Shown piece after piece: positions 51,125 through 59,617 of a stretch of DNA of 64,000 bases. Under the pieces are notes generated by a model that was not told where the DNA came from, searched no databases, and saw only the letters and a program-made list of their open reading frames with translations. The stretch is from the NCBI GenBank assembly GCA_964426945.1, contig CAYRSS010000015.1, positions 1 to 64,000 of the forward strand, read 5' to 3'. The position numbers and the translations under genes were made by a program. Origin of the DNA: CAYRSS01 sp964426945 (GTDB lineage Bacteria; Planctomycetota; Phycisphaerae; UBA1845). The number at the start of each line of letters is the position of its first letter. Positions within the stretch are counted from its first letter, which is position 1.

Positions 51125-54100
51125 CTACCCGCCGAAGCGCTCGGCGAACCGAGCGAAGTCAGCCAGATCGACATCCGTGTCGCCGTCGAGGTCGGCATGG
51201 GCGAAGTCGTCTGGCGAGCAGCCCTGCGGGGGCAGGGTCGCGCCCGGGCCGGCCATGCAGGTGTGCCAGACGGCGTGGTCGGCTCCGTCGACGTCGCCGT
51301 CCGCGTCAAAGTCGCCGGGCTCGGCGGTCGAGCCGGCGGTGACGGCAAACGCCACGTCCATGCCGTCGCTGGTCGTCTGGAATCGGACATCGCGGGCGAT
51401 CACGCGGAGCCGGACGTCGGCGATCCCGTCGCTGTCGGGAAGGCGCCAGTTGAAACTCGATGTCTGCGGCGGCACCGCTCGCGCGATCGTCCACCATGTC
51501 TCGCCGCCGTCATACGATGCATGCAGATCAAACTCCCGGATTCCCTCGTCGTCGGTCGCAGACCAGGTCACGGGCACGACGCCACCGCCGGGGAACTGCT
51601 GCCCAGGAGTCGGCGTGAGCAGCGTGACGGTCGGCGGTGCGTCGTCCGCGATGCGCTGATCGGGCCTGACCGTGAAGTAGTCGGAGAAGTAGTACTCCTC
51701 CCGTCCCCCGGCGCCGAATGTGAATACGACGAGGAACCGCACCAGGTCGGTGCTGGCGTAGGGCATTCGCTTGGGGTTGTTTCCGCTGCCGTTGTGACCG
51801 CCCGCGGGGATGAGGTTCAGGGTTCCCTCGCTGGCAATCTCCATGAAGGCCGTCGCCGTGGCGCCGGGGCTCCACGTCAGGTCAAAGAAGTCGCCCGGTC
51901 GCAGTTGCGTCGGCGCGGCCACCTCGATTGTCGGCACCGTCCAGTCATCCTGATAGGGCACCCAGAACGGGACTGCGTCCCAGGATTCGTTCCCCGCGTT
52001 GTCGACAGCCACGACGCGCAGTTCCGCCCGGCTGTTCACGCTCGATGGTGCGACCGTCTGCACCTCGTACTCAAACGTCCTCGCCTGTGGTCCGAGTTCG
52101 GCCAGCGTCACGAACGCGAAACCGCCCGCGGCGGGCGAGTACTCGACCCGCTGCGAAACGATGGGTCCGTCATCGGCCACGCTCCAGCGGATGATGATCC
52201 GCTCGCCCACTCGGGCGAAGAGCGGTCCTGGCTGCACTTCCACCCGCGGCGCGCGGTTCGCGTAGGTCGGCGCCTCGGCGAGGAACGGCAACACACGGTC
52301 GAGGCGGATCTGCGCAGCGTCACCTGAGGCGCCGGGCAACTCCGGATGTTGCGGCCCCGAGGACTCGCCCCACCAGGAGTAGTTTGCCGTCGACACGTTG
52401 CTGGGCAGGGGGCTGTTTACCTGCACGCCGACGTCGTTGCCCACGAACGAGTTTGGCATGGCGTCGCCCGCCGCATCGAAGGCGCCTGCGTTCGTCGTGC
52501 TGCCCGTCTGGAGGCCGATGGCGTTCGCGAGGAAGCGGCAGTTGCGGACGATCAAGTCGCCGAACGTGTTCGCCGTGCCGGCTACGCTGTTTCCGGCGAA
52601 GGTGCTGTCGATCATCCACACGTTCGACTCGTCTGATCCGATCCCGAACACAGCCCCGCGGACTTGCAGGTTCTGTACGAGCTGCGAGGGAACCTGGAAA
52701 AACTCGATACCCCTCCAATGCTGTCCCGGCTGGGCAGCCTCCAGCGTGATGGGCCGGTCGGGCGTACCGCTCATACGGATCGGCGCGTCGACGAAGATGG
52801 CGCCGCCGAATTCCTCGAACTGGATCGTGGTGCCCGGCAGTATGGCCAGCGACCCGCCTGACTGCACGGTGCGATCGACGAGGTACGGTATGCCGAGATC
52901 GGGCCACATCAGCGAGTAGCCCGTGTCCAGCGCACGCGCGTAGATCTTGTTGATGGTATTGCCCGTGGCCGGCACAACGCTGTCGGGGGTGAGGCCGGCA
53001 GCCAGCACCGTGAACTCGACCGGCCAGCGATTCCCCTGGATCACGGTGTTGGGACCGATGTGGTAGTTCGCACCTGAAAGGCTGAGGCCCGCCGTAGCCT
53101 GGCTACCGGTCGCCGTCACGTGGTCGATCAGCAGTGGCTGCGCGCCGGCATCCTTCTCGATCTCCAGCGGGATGCCGTTCACCGTGACGTCATGCAGGTA
53201 CACGTAGCCCGCGACACGCGCCCGGCCGCCCTCGAAATCGCAGGCCGACAGGTACACGTTGCCGACGGCCGACAACTCGCCGCCGCTGAACGCGCACCGC
53301 TCGAGGCGGAAGGTGAGCGCTTGCGGATCGGGCGAGTCCGGATCCTGAGCCTGGTTAGGAGATGCGGCGACGGTGCCCGTGGCCGGGATCTGGCAGTCGG
53401 CGGCCATCAGCGTGCCGCCGTAGCGCGTCTGGATGCGGGCTTCGATGCTGGTGTGCTGCATGTCCAGCGTGCCGCCGCGCACTTCGCAGGGCGGGTTGAT
53501 GACGGAGAAGTTCTCACCCAGAAGCGTGATCGGTGCCGCGGGTGTACCGTGGGCGACAAAGGCGCCCTCGATAATCAGTTGGGGACCGCCGGGCTCCACA
53601 TCGATTGTGACGCCGGGCTCGACGACTACGGTCCCACCACGCGGGATCGTCAGCTTCGCGCAGATGCTGTACGGGCTGTCGCCGACCCGCCAGGTGACCG
53701 TCTCGCCTGCCTGCGGCAGCGGGATCCCGCAGGGCCCGCTGACGCCGCCGGACACGCTCAGCCAGTCGATCTTCATGACCACCCCGCCGCCGGGGAAGTT
53801 GCTGACCGTCGGGTCGTACTGGCGCAGCGCGAGTCGGCCGGGCCCGGGTACGGCGACGGCGATCTGCTGCCATGAGTTGGTGGAGGAGAATTCGCCGAGC
53901 ATTTCCGTGAAGTCACCCACGCCTGTCGGTCCGCTTCCCGTGCTCGTGCCGCCGGTCGGCGAGTAGCGAATCTGCAGTTTCTGATCGCCGGCCGCGAGCG
54001 GGACCCCCGACACGAACAGCGAGATCGTGGCGCCGGCGTCTTGCCCGGCAACGACCGGCAGGATCGCCCAGTTGCTTAACGTGTGTCCGCCGGTGAACGG

Positions 54101-54370
54101 CACGGTCAGTGCGCTGGCGGTGTACAGGCATCCGGTCCCCTCCTGCGCGGTCTGGCCGTGGAGCGCACCGTCGAACCACCCGAGTGGCTCAATCGCGCTG
54201 CCGCTTTGATTCCGAAATACCCAGCCTCGGCCCACGAGCCCGGCGGGCCCGCTCGAGGTGCTCGAGCCGTTCTCGTTGAAGTTCTCAAGGAAGCTTGCCT
54301 GTCCCTGCGCCGAAGCGGCGCAGAGGAGGCTCATCGCGATGCCAGCCCAAGTGCGGCGAAGTCCGTGCAT
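51125..54370 (-). CDS. large secreted protein: choice-of-anchor-like N-domain, beta-helix, dockerin-like C-terminus
   Basis: The 1081-residue protein has a signal peptide (WAGIAMSLLCAASAQGQA). An N-terminal jelly-roll region (about 28-220; FLENFNENGSSTSSGP, VGRGWVFRNQSGSAIEPLGW) resembles choice-of-anchor domains. A central right-handed beta-helix-like region (about 240-700) has many short beta repeats (VVEPGVTIDVEPGGPQLIIE, GGSLAILPGTTIQFEEFGGA). Immunoglobulin-like domains follow (about 700-1010; GVVPVTWSATDDEGIREFDL). The end is a dockerin-like module (GDFDADGDVDGADHAVW and DLDGDTDVDLADFARF). ATG 54370 follows GGAGAA. Beta-helix secreted proteins often bind or cut polysaccharide, but no catalytic residues were identified. 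It converges with the deacetylase gene. Confidence 0.86.
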   Translation of the reverse strand: MHGLRRTWAGIAMSLLCAASAQGQASFLENFNENGSSTSSGPAGLVGRGWVFRNQSGSAIEPLGWFDGALHGQTAQEGTGCLYTASALTVPFTGGHTLSNWAILPVVAGQDAGATISLFVSGVPLAAGDQKLQIRYSPTGGTSTGSGPTGVGDFTEMLGEFSSTNSWQQIAVAVPGPGRLALRQYDPTVSNFPGGGVVMKIDWLSVSGGVSGPCGIPLPQAGETVTWRVGDSPYSICAKLTIPRGGTVVVEPGVTIDVEPGGPQLIIEGAFVAHGTPAAPITLLGENFSVINPPCEVRGGTLDMQHTSIEARIQTRYGGTLMAADCQIPATGTVAASPNQAQDPDSPDPQALTFRLERCAFSGGELSAVGNVYLSACDFEGGRARVAGYVYLHDVTVNGIPLEIEKDAGAQPLLIDHVTATGSQATAGLSLSGANYHIGPNTVIQGNRWPVEFTVLAAGLTPDSVVPATGNTINKIYARALDTGYSLMWPDLGIPYLVDRTVQSGGSLAILPGTTIQFEEFGGAIFVDAPIRMSGTPDRPITLEAAQPGQHWRGIEFFQVPSQLVQNLQVRGAVFGIGSDESNVWMIDSTFAGNSVAGTANTFGDLIVRNCRFLANAIGLQTGSTTNAGAFDAAGDAMPNSFVGNDVGVQVNSPLPSNVSTANYSWWGESSGPQHPELPGASGDAAQIRLDRVLPFLAEAPTYANRAPRVEVQPGPLFARVGERIIIRWSVADDGPIVSQRVEYSPAAGGFAFVTLAELGPQARTFEYEVQTVAPSSVNSRAELRVVAVDNAGNESWDAVPFWVPYQDDWTVPTIEVAAPTQLRPGDFFDLTWSPGATATAFMEIASEGTLNLIPAGGHNGSGNNPKRMPYASTDLVRFLVVFTFGAGGREEYYFSDYFTVRPDQRIADDAPPTVTLLTPTPGQQFPGGGVVPVTWSATDDEGIREFDLHASYDGGETWWTIARAVPPQTSSFNWRLPDSDGIADVRLRVIARDVRFQTTSDGMDVAFAVTAGSTAEPGDFDADGDVDGADHAVWHTCMAGPGATLPPQGCSPDDFAHADLDGDTDVDLADFARFAERFGG

Positions 54371-54848
54371 GCTGGTTCTCCGTGGCTTGGCCCCTCCGCA
54401 GTGGCGACAGGGGCAGGCGGCTTCGGGCCATGGCGCACCGTCGGGGTCCACCGCGGCCGGTTACCGGGCCGACGGGGAAGGCGCCCCGCCGGCCTCATTC
54501 AGAAACGCGAGAAACAGGGTTCGGGCCGGCCACAAATTTCTGGAGAATCTGCGAAGCTCGGGAGCTGCGGTTCTGAGGGGTTGCGTCGCGGTCGGCGTGC
54601 GGTGTCGGGCCGCTTCGGCCGTCACGGCGGCGGGGGCGGTAGGCGAGGTACGGCTCGGCCCCCGTGGCCGTGCCTGCCGGCTGTGGAGGCCTGCCGGGAT
54701 AGGGATCAGGCGGGAGGTCGGGCAGATGGAGATCCCGGCGCCTGGGGGCCATGCGCCGGTGCGCCGCTGGCGAAGCCCGCGGATGTCGGGCTGGACAGCG
54801 CGAGCCGTAGTTCGCGGCACCCCGACCGCCTGCCTCTGGAAGCCGCGC
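54371..54848. other. intergenic region between hsp20 and the secreted beta-helix gene
   Basis: About 480 bases lie between two minus-strand genes. No ORF stands out from the GC-rich background, and no clear terminator for hsp20 or promoter for the secreted protein is seen. A single AT-richer pocket lies near 54528-54550. Confidence 0.4.
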
Positions 54849-55304
54849 TTACTTCACCTGCACCTTGACCGCCTTCGCCCGCGAGGCGGCCGTTTTGGGC
54901 AGCGTGATGTGAAGGATGCCCGCGCTCGCGCTGGCGGAGATCTCGCTCTCGGTCACTTCGCCTGGAAGGTCAACGGTGCGACAGAACGTACCGAACCGCC
55001 GCTCACGCCGCACCGACCGAACCCCCTCGCCAAGCTCTTCCGTTGCCTTTCGGCCGCGGATGGTCAGCGCGCCGGCGAGGTAGGTCAGCTCGATGCTCGC
55101 CGGATCGACGCCGGGAATCTCGACCTGCATGGTGTAGCGATCGCCGTGCTCGTAGACATCCAGCACGGGGGCCCACTCCTGACCATCCAGCGGTCCGGTC
55201 GACACGCCGGTGTGCACGAGGCGGTCGAACATGGAGTTCAGTTCCTGCTGGAGCCGGTTGATCGAGATCGGCGAATCGGGGTTCATGGGATTGAACATGG
55301 TCAT
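54849..55304 (-). CDS. Hsp20/alpha-crystallin small heat-shock protein
   Basis: The 151-residue chaperone has an alpha-crystallin domain at about 42-140: WAPVLDVYEHGDRYTMQVEI, PGVDPASIELTYLAGALTIR, ERRFGTFCRTVDLPGEV and the signature ISASASAGILHITLPK. Small Hsps bind unfolding proteins as oligomers. The C-terminal IxI motif has the VKV/VQV form. AAGGAG precedes ATG 55304. It follows aroB by 42 bp on the same strand but has its own extended -10 element overlapping the aroB stop codon. No CIRCE or RNA thermometer was recognised. Confidence 0.93.
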   Translation of the reverse strand: MTMFNPMNPDSPISINRLQQELNSMFDRLVHTGVSTGPLDGQEWAPVLDVYEHGDRYTMQVEIPGVDPASIELTYLAGALTIRGRKATEELGEGVRSVRRERRFGTFCRTVDLPGEVTESEISASASAGILHITLPKTAASRAKAVKVQVK

Positions 55305-55346
55305 GGCAGCAAGCTCCTTCCTCGTGGCGGGGCGACAGGCCCGATG

Positions 55347-56462
55347 TCATTGTAGCAGAGTCTCATAGGTCGCCGCTAGCGCCGCCGCGGGTACGTTATC
55401 ATGCACCACCGGCCGGCCGACGTCTTCCAGCAGCACGAACCGCACCCGCCCGCCTGCGGCCTTCTTGTCGACGCGGACGCGGGAGAGAATCGCCGCCGGC
55501 GGGATGCCGCTCGCCAGCGCGGGGGGCAGCGCCGTGGGCAGCCCCAGCGCGGCCAGGCGCTGCACGGCTTCGGCGGCGAGTCCGCTGCGCGTGACGCGGA
55601 GCGACTCGCCGAGGCGCAGCGCAGCCACCATGCCCAGCGCGACGCACTCGCCATGACGCAGGTCGTAATCCGCCGCGCTTTCGATCGCGTGACCAATCGT
55701 GTGGCCGAAGTTGAGGAACACGCGCCGCAGGCCGCCATCCGCTGCAGCGCGTGTTTCGCGTTCGTCGCTCTGCACGACGCGGGCTTTCCAGGCGAGGTTG
55801 CGGGCGACGAGTTCGGCCATCACCTCGGGCTTGCCCGCGAGAATGTCGCGGGCGTGTGCGTCGTGCCAGGCGAGGAAATCGGCGTCGAACAACAGGGCAT
55901 GCTTCAGGGATTCGGCCAGTCCCGCGCGGGCCTCGCGCGGATCGAGCGTGGCCAGGCAGCGCGGGTCGGCGGCGATGAGCACCGGGTGGTGAAACGCGCC
56001 GACCAGGTTCTTGCCCGCGGGCAGATTCACTGCCGTCTTCCCACCGAGGCAGGCGTCCACGCACGACTCGACAGTCGTGGGGCTGATGGCGAAGGGGATA
56101 CCGCGCATCCAGGTCGCCGCGGCGAAGCCCGCCAGGTCGCTCGCGACGCCCCCGCCCAGGGCGACGATCACGCCGTCGCGTGCGACGCGGTGCAGGGCCA
56201 GTGTCTCGAACAGCACGCCCGCCATCGTCAGCGACTTGGACGCCTCTCCCGCGGGGAAGACGAACCGGGCGGTGGAGAATCCCTCGCCCCGAAGGCTCTC
56301 CTCCAGCGTGTCGGCGTAGAGCGGGCCGACGCGATCGTCGGTCACGATGCAGGCGGACGTCGGCGCGATGATCTCGCGCAGCCGTGCGCCGAACTCCACG
56401 AGAACGCCGGGGCGGACGATGACGCGTGTGGCGGCGGAGGCATAGTCGATTCGCTGGTCCAT
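55347..56462 (-). CDS. aroB: 3-dehydroquinate synthase
   Basis: The 371-residue enzyme converts DAHP to 3-dehydroquinate, the second step of the shikimate pathway, with NAD and a divalent metal. Visible are the nucleotide-binding loop VALGGGVASDLAGFAAATWM, PTTVESCVDACLGGKTAVNL, KNLVGAFHHP and the metal-binding His motif FGHTIGHAIES. ATG 56462 gives the usual N-terminus; upstream open frame is not conserved. No other aro gene is near. A TACACT element nine bases before the start hints at a very short leader, which is only suggestive. Confidence 0.95.
   Translation of the reverse strand: MDQRIDYASAATRVIVRPGVLVEFGARLREIIAPTSACIVTDDRVGPLYADTLEESLRGEGFSTARFVFPAGEASKSLTMAGVLFETLALHRVARDGVIVALGGGVASDLAGFAAATWMRGIPFAISPTTVESCVDACLGGKTAVNLPAGKNLVGAFHHPVLIAADPRCLATLDPREARAGLAESLKHALLFDADFLAWHDAHARDILAGKPEVMAELVARNLAWKARVVQSDERETRAAADGGLRRVFLNFGHTIGHAIESAADYDLRHGECVALGMVAALRLGESLRVTRSGLAAEAVQRLAALGLPTALPPALASGIPPAAILSRVRVDKKAAGGRVRFVLLEDVGRPVVHDNVPAAALAATYETLLQ
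55349..55357 (-). promoter_or_regulatory. extended -10 promoter for hsp20 overlapping the aroB stop
   Basis: On the minus strand TGCTACAAT includes TACAAT (55354-55349) with the extended-10 TG one base upstream. It overlaps the last aroB codons. No -35 match is seen, as is acceptable for extended -10 promoters. The leader would be about 38 nt. Confidence 0.45.
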
Positions 56463-56613
56463 CGCGAACGCAGTGTAGCCGCACCGGGCGGTCCGCCGGA
56501 AGAGCGCCGCACAGGCGAGGTTACGGTCGATGCTTGCGGGGCGGGTGGGGCGATCTACGATGATGGCGGCGGGGCGCTTCCGCCCCGTCTGTTTCAGGAA
56601 GGAGCACCCCGTC

Positions 56614-58038
56614 ATGTCCACCGACGGCGCCTCGCCACGCATTACGCCCGGCATGCAGCGCTACATCGACCGCAACAACGCCTACCTGGCTCGGCGCGGC
56701 GAGTATATCCGCAACGTCGTGCGCAAGTGGCGTTTCGACACCATCGCCGTGCACGGGTTGTACACCCTGCAGGACGCCATCGACGACTACCAGGGCTCCA
56801 TCGTCGAGCCGGTCTTCATGAGCACCGCCCAGGCTTTCCGCGATTCCGACGAGATGGAGGCCGCGCTGGCCTACCTCATTCCGTCGTGGACGTACTCGCG
56901 CATCGCGAACCCGACCACGTATTTCTACGAATGGGCCCTGGCGCTCATGGAGGGCTACGGCTTCGACGGCGAGACGTCGGCCTGTTCGACCTCGTCGGGC
57001 ATGGCGGCGATCATGACGGCGTGCACGCCGTTTCTGGTTCACCGCACCCACCGGGGCGACGAGTCGCGGAACTTCGTCGCCACCGCCCAGTGCTACGGCG
57101 GGACGTACCAGTACTTCCACGCCCGGCTGCACCAGGAACGCGACATCGAGTGTCGCTGGGTGCAGAACCCCACCAACCTCGACGAATGGGCCTCGAAGAT
57201 CGACGCCAACACCCGGTTTCTTTACGGCGAGCTACCCAGCAACCCGGGTCTGGGCTTTTTCGACATCGCCGCCGTGGCCGACCTGGCCCACAGCCACGGC
57301 ATTCCGCTCATCGTGGACAGCACGGTCGCCACGCCCGCGCTCCTTCGGCCGCTGTGTCACGGCGCTGACATCGTCGTCCAGTCGGTCACCAAGAGCCTGA
57401 CGACCAGCGGGTTCGGGGTGTGCGGGTGCATCATCGCCCGCAAGGATCTCGTCAGCCGGCTGGACAACGACGACATGCGCAAGGACTTCGGCCTGTATGT
57501 GAAGTACCTGCCCAACCGGGACTACGGCCCGAACCTGCACCCGCTGCAGGCGATGATGGCGCTCAACGACATGCGTACGCTGCGCTCGAAGATGGACATG
57601 CTGTCGCGCAACGCGATGAAGGTCGCCCGATTCCTGCAGACGCATCCGCAGGTCGAAACGGTCGAGTACCTCGGCCTGCCCGACCATCCGCTGCATGAGC
57701 TGGCCAGCCGCTACATGTGGCTGGTCGACGCGGAGCACGACGAGCTCTACGGCAAGCCGGTGAACCGCTACGGCCACCTGCTGTCATTCCGCGTGAAGGG
57801 CGGCGCGGAGAAGGCCCGCCGGTTCTTCGACGGACTCGAGCGCATCTGGCGCGCGACCGACCTCGGGCGGATCAAGAGCGTGGCGACGATCCCGAGCATC
57901 TCGACCCACCAGCAGCAGGGCGATGAAGGCCGCCGGATCGCCAACATCCCGCCCGACCTCGTCCGCCTGTGCGTAGGCGGGGAACACCCGGACGATACGA
58001 TGGCGGACTTGGATCAGGCGCTGCGCGGGGCGCGTTAG
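56614..58038 (+). CDS. Cys/Met metabolism PLP-dependent enzyme (O-acetylhomoserine sulfhydrylase / cystathionine gamma-synthase type)
   Basis: This 474-residue PLP enzyme of the trans-sulfuration family shows the cofactor Lys in VVQSVTKSLTTSGFG, the STSSGMAAIMTACTPFL phosphate-binding part and the substrate-side YSRIANPTTYFYE. A 50-residue N-terminal extension and unusually long loops distinguish it from MetB/MetC, so the precise reaction (sulfhydrylation or gamma-synthase/lyase) is left open. The start ATG follows a strong AGGAAGGAG site. A weak TTGCGG-16-TACGAT promoter lies at 56534-56561. Its divergent neighbour is aroB; the AlbA_2 gene follows 30 bp downstream. Confidence 0.88.
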   Translation: MSTDGASPRITPGMQRYIDRNNAYLARRGEYIRNVVRKWRFDTIAVHGLYTLQDAIDDYQGSIVEPVFMSTAQAFRDSDEMEAALAYLIPSWTYSRIANPTTYFYEWALALMEGYGFDGETSACSTSSGMAAIMTACTPFLVHRTHRGDESRNFVATAQCYGGTYQYFHARLHQERDIECRWVQNPTNLDEWASKIDANTRFLYGELPSNPGLGFFDIAAVADLAHSHGIPLIVDSTVATPALLRPLCHGADIVVQSVTKSLTTSGFGVCGCIIARKDLVSRLDNDDMRKDFGLYVKYLPNRDYGPNLHPLQAMMALNDMRTLRSKMDMLSRNAMKVARFLQTHPQVETVEYLGLPDHPLHELASRYMWLVDAEHDELYGKPVNRYGHLLSFRVKGGAEKARRFFDGLERIWRATDLGRIKSVATIPSISTHQQQGDEGRRIANIPPDLVRLCVGGEHPDDTMADLDQALRGAR

Positions 58039-58068
58039 CCTCCCTCGAGATCGCGGGAGCCTTCAGGC

Positions 58069-59478
58069 ATGGCACTTGACGAAGCGAAGATCGAATCGTG
58101 GTGTCGAACCGGCCGTGAGCATGAGAAGCTCGAGTTCAAGGAGGCGAAGGAGCAGGTCAGCTACGATAGGCTCTGCGAGTACTGCGTCGCCATCGCCAAC
58201 GAAGGCGGAGGCGACTTCGTCCTCGGGATCACGAACGCTCAGCCTAGAAGAGTCGTTGGGACCAAGGCCATCGACGATCCCGTCGGGATGAGGCGCAAAC
58301 TTCAGCAGACGCTCGGATTCCGTGTCGAAATCGAGGAGTTCGTCCACCCCGATGGTCGCGTAGTTGCGGTGGGAATTCCTTCCCGACCTCGGGGTACCGC
58401 CTACCAGTTGAATGGACGCTACCTGATGCGGGCAGGAGAGTCCATCGTCCCGATGACCGAGGATCGCCTGCGGTCGATCTTCTCGGAGGGCAGGCCCGAC
58501 TGGTTGGAGGAGCACTCCAAGGTCGGCCTTGACGCTCAGGCGGTGGTCGAGCTGCTCGATACGCAGGCCTACTACAGTTTGATCCAACGGCCCTTCCCGT
58601 CTGATCGAGCGGGAGTGATCGACCGACTCCTGCGGGAACGCTTGGTGGATGATGCGGGCGGAACTTTCGCCATCCGCCGTCTTGGCGCTCTCCTGCTGGC
58701 CCGATCGCTTGATGAGTTCCCCGACGTCGCGCGCAAGGCGGTCCGTGTGGTGGTGTATTCTGGAGCTTCGAAGCTTCACACGAAGCTGGATCAACTTGGT
58801 ACGAAGGGCTATGCCGTTGGGTTCCAGGGGCTGGTACGGTTCGTCATGGAGCAGCTGCCTCAGAACGAGGTGATCGAGGACGCGCTGCGCAAGGCGGTCA
58901 AGCTGGTGCCGGAGACTGTGATTCGCGAGTTGGTGGCCAACGCTTTGATCCATCAGGATTTCCTGCTGGGCGGGGCGTCGGTGATGATCGAAGTGTATGA
59001 CGATCGCGTAGAACTGACGAATCCTGGCGAGCCCATCGTCGCCGTTGAACGCTTTATCGACGGCTATCAGTCACGCAACGAACGGCTCGCAGACCAAATG
59101 CGTCGCATGGGAATCTGCGAGGAGAAGGGCAGTGGGATTGACCGGGTGGTCAGCACCGTCGAGCTCCTCCAGCTGCCGGCGCCAGAATTCCGCGCCGGAA
59201 CCGGGCGAACTCTCGTTCGCCTGTTCGGACCCAGGAGCTTCGAGACGATGGATCGGGAGGATCGGGTCCGGGCGTGCCATCAGCACTGCGTACTGAAGTG
59301 GGTGATGTCGCAGCGAATGACGAACCAGACGCTTCGCGAACGGTTTCGCCTTCCGGAATCGAAGAGCGCAGTCGCTTCACAAGTGATTGCCGCTACGATT
59401 GAAGCGGGACTGATCAAAGCCGACACGGGGGCGGGAGGGTCCCGTAAATTCGCTCGGTACTTGCCGATTTGGGGTTGA
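58069..59478 (+). CDS. AlbA_2 / HATPase_c_4 putative transcriptional regulator (Schlafen AlbA_2 type)
   Basis: The 469-residue protein has an N-terminal AlbA_2 (Schlafen-type) domain (about 15-125; EHEKLEFKEAKEQVSYDRLC and ANEGGGDFVLGI). A central part follows, then an HATPase_c_4-like region (about 285-370; VIRELVANALIHQDFLLGGA, VYDDRVELTNPGEP, GICEEKGSGIDR) and a C-terminal winged helix (about 405-469). Such proteins are usually annotated as ATP-binding regulators; some belong to mobile or defence-related contexts. Codons are visibly less GC-rich than in the neighbours, and repeats follow directly, so horizontal acquisition is likely. It lies 30 bp after the PLP enzyme gene. Confidence 0.85.
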   Translation: MALDEAKIESWCRTGREHEKLEFKEAKEQVSYDRLCEYCVAIANEGGGDFVLGITNAQPRRVVGTKAIDDPVGMRRKLQQTLGFRVEIEEFVHPDGRVVAVGIPSRPRGTAYQLNGRYLMRAGESIVPMTEDRLRSIFSEGRPDWLEEHSKVGLDAQAVVELLDTQAYYSLIQRPFPSDRAGVIDRLLRERLVDDAGGTFAIRRLGALLLARSLDEFPDVARKAVRVVVYSGASKLHTKLDQLGTKGYAVGFQGLVRFVMEQLPQNEVIEDALRKAVKLVPETVIRELVANALIHQDFLLGGASVMIEVYDDRVELTNPGEPIVAVERFIDGYQSRNERLADQMRRMGICEEKGSGIDRVVSTVELLQLPAPEFRAGTGRTLVRLFGPRSFETMDREDRVRACHQHCVLKWVMSQRMTNQTLRERFRLPESKSAVASQVIAATIEAGLIKADTGAGGSRKFARYLPIWG

Positions 59479-59479
59479 C

Positions 59480-59557
59480 CTTATTTAAGCCACCCCGACC
59501 GCGGCAGGCGTCCCCTAATCGTAAGTCATTGCATGGCAATGGTTTGCTTATTTAAGC
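59480..59557. repeat. CTTATTTAAGC direct repeats with a small palindrome
   Basis: CTTATTTAAGC occurs at 59480-59490 and again at 59547-59557, 67 bp apart, each followed by a CACCCC- or GACCCC-like sequence. Between them CATTGC (59528-59533) and GCAATG (59536-59541) form an inverted repeat. The 78 bases are AT-rich relative to the surroundings and follow the atypical AlbA_2 gene. They look like the remnant of a mobile element end; the copies are not long enough to prove it. Confidence 0.5.
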
Positions 59558-59617
59558 GCGACCCCATTCCGATGCCGTGCGCCTCAACGCCAGCCGCCTT
59601 CGGGGCCCCACCTTCGA

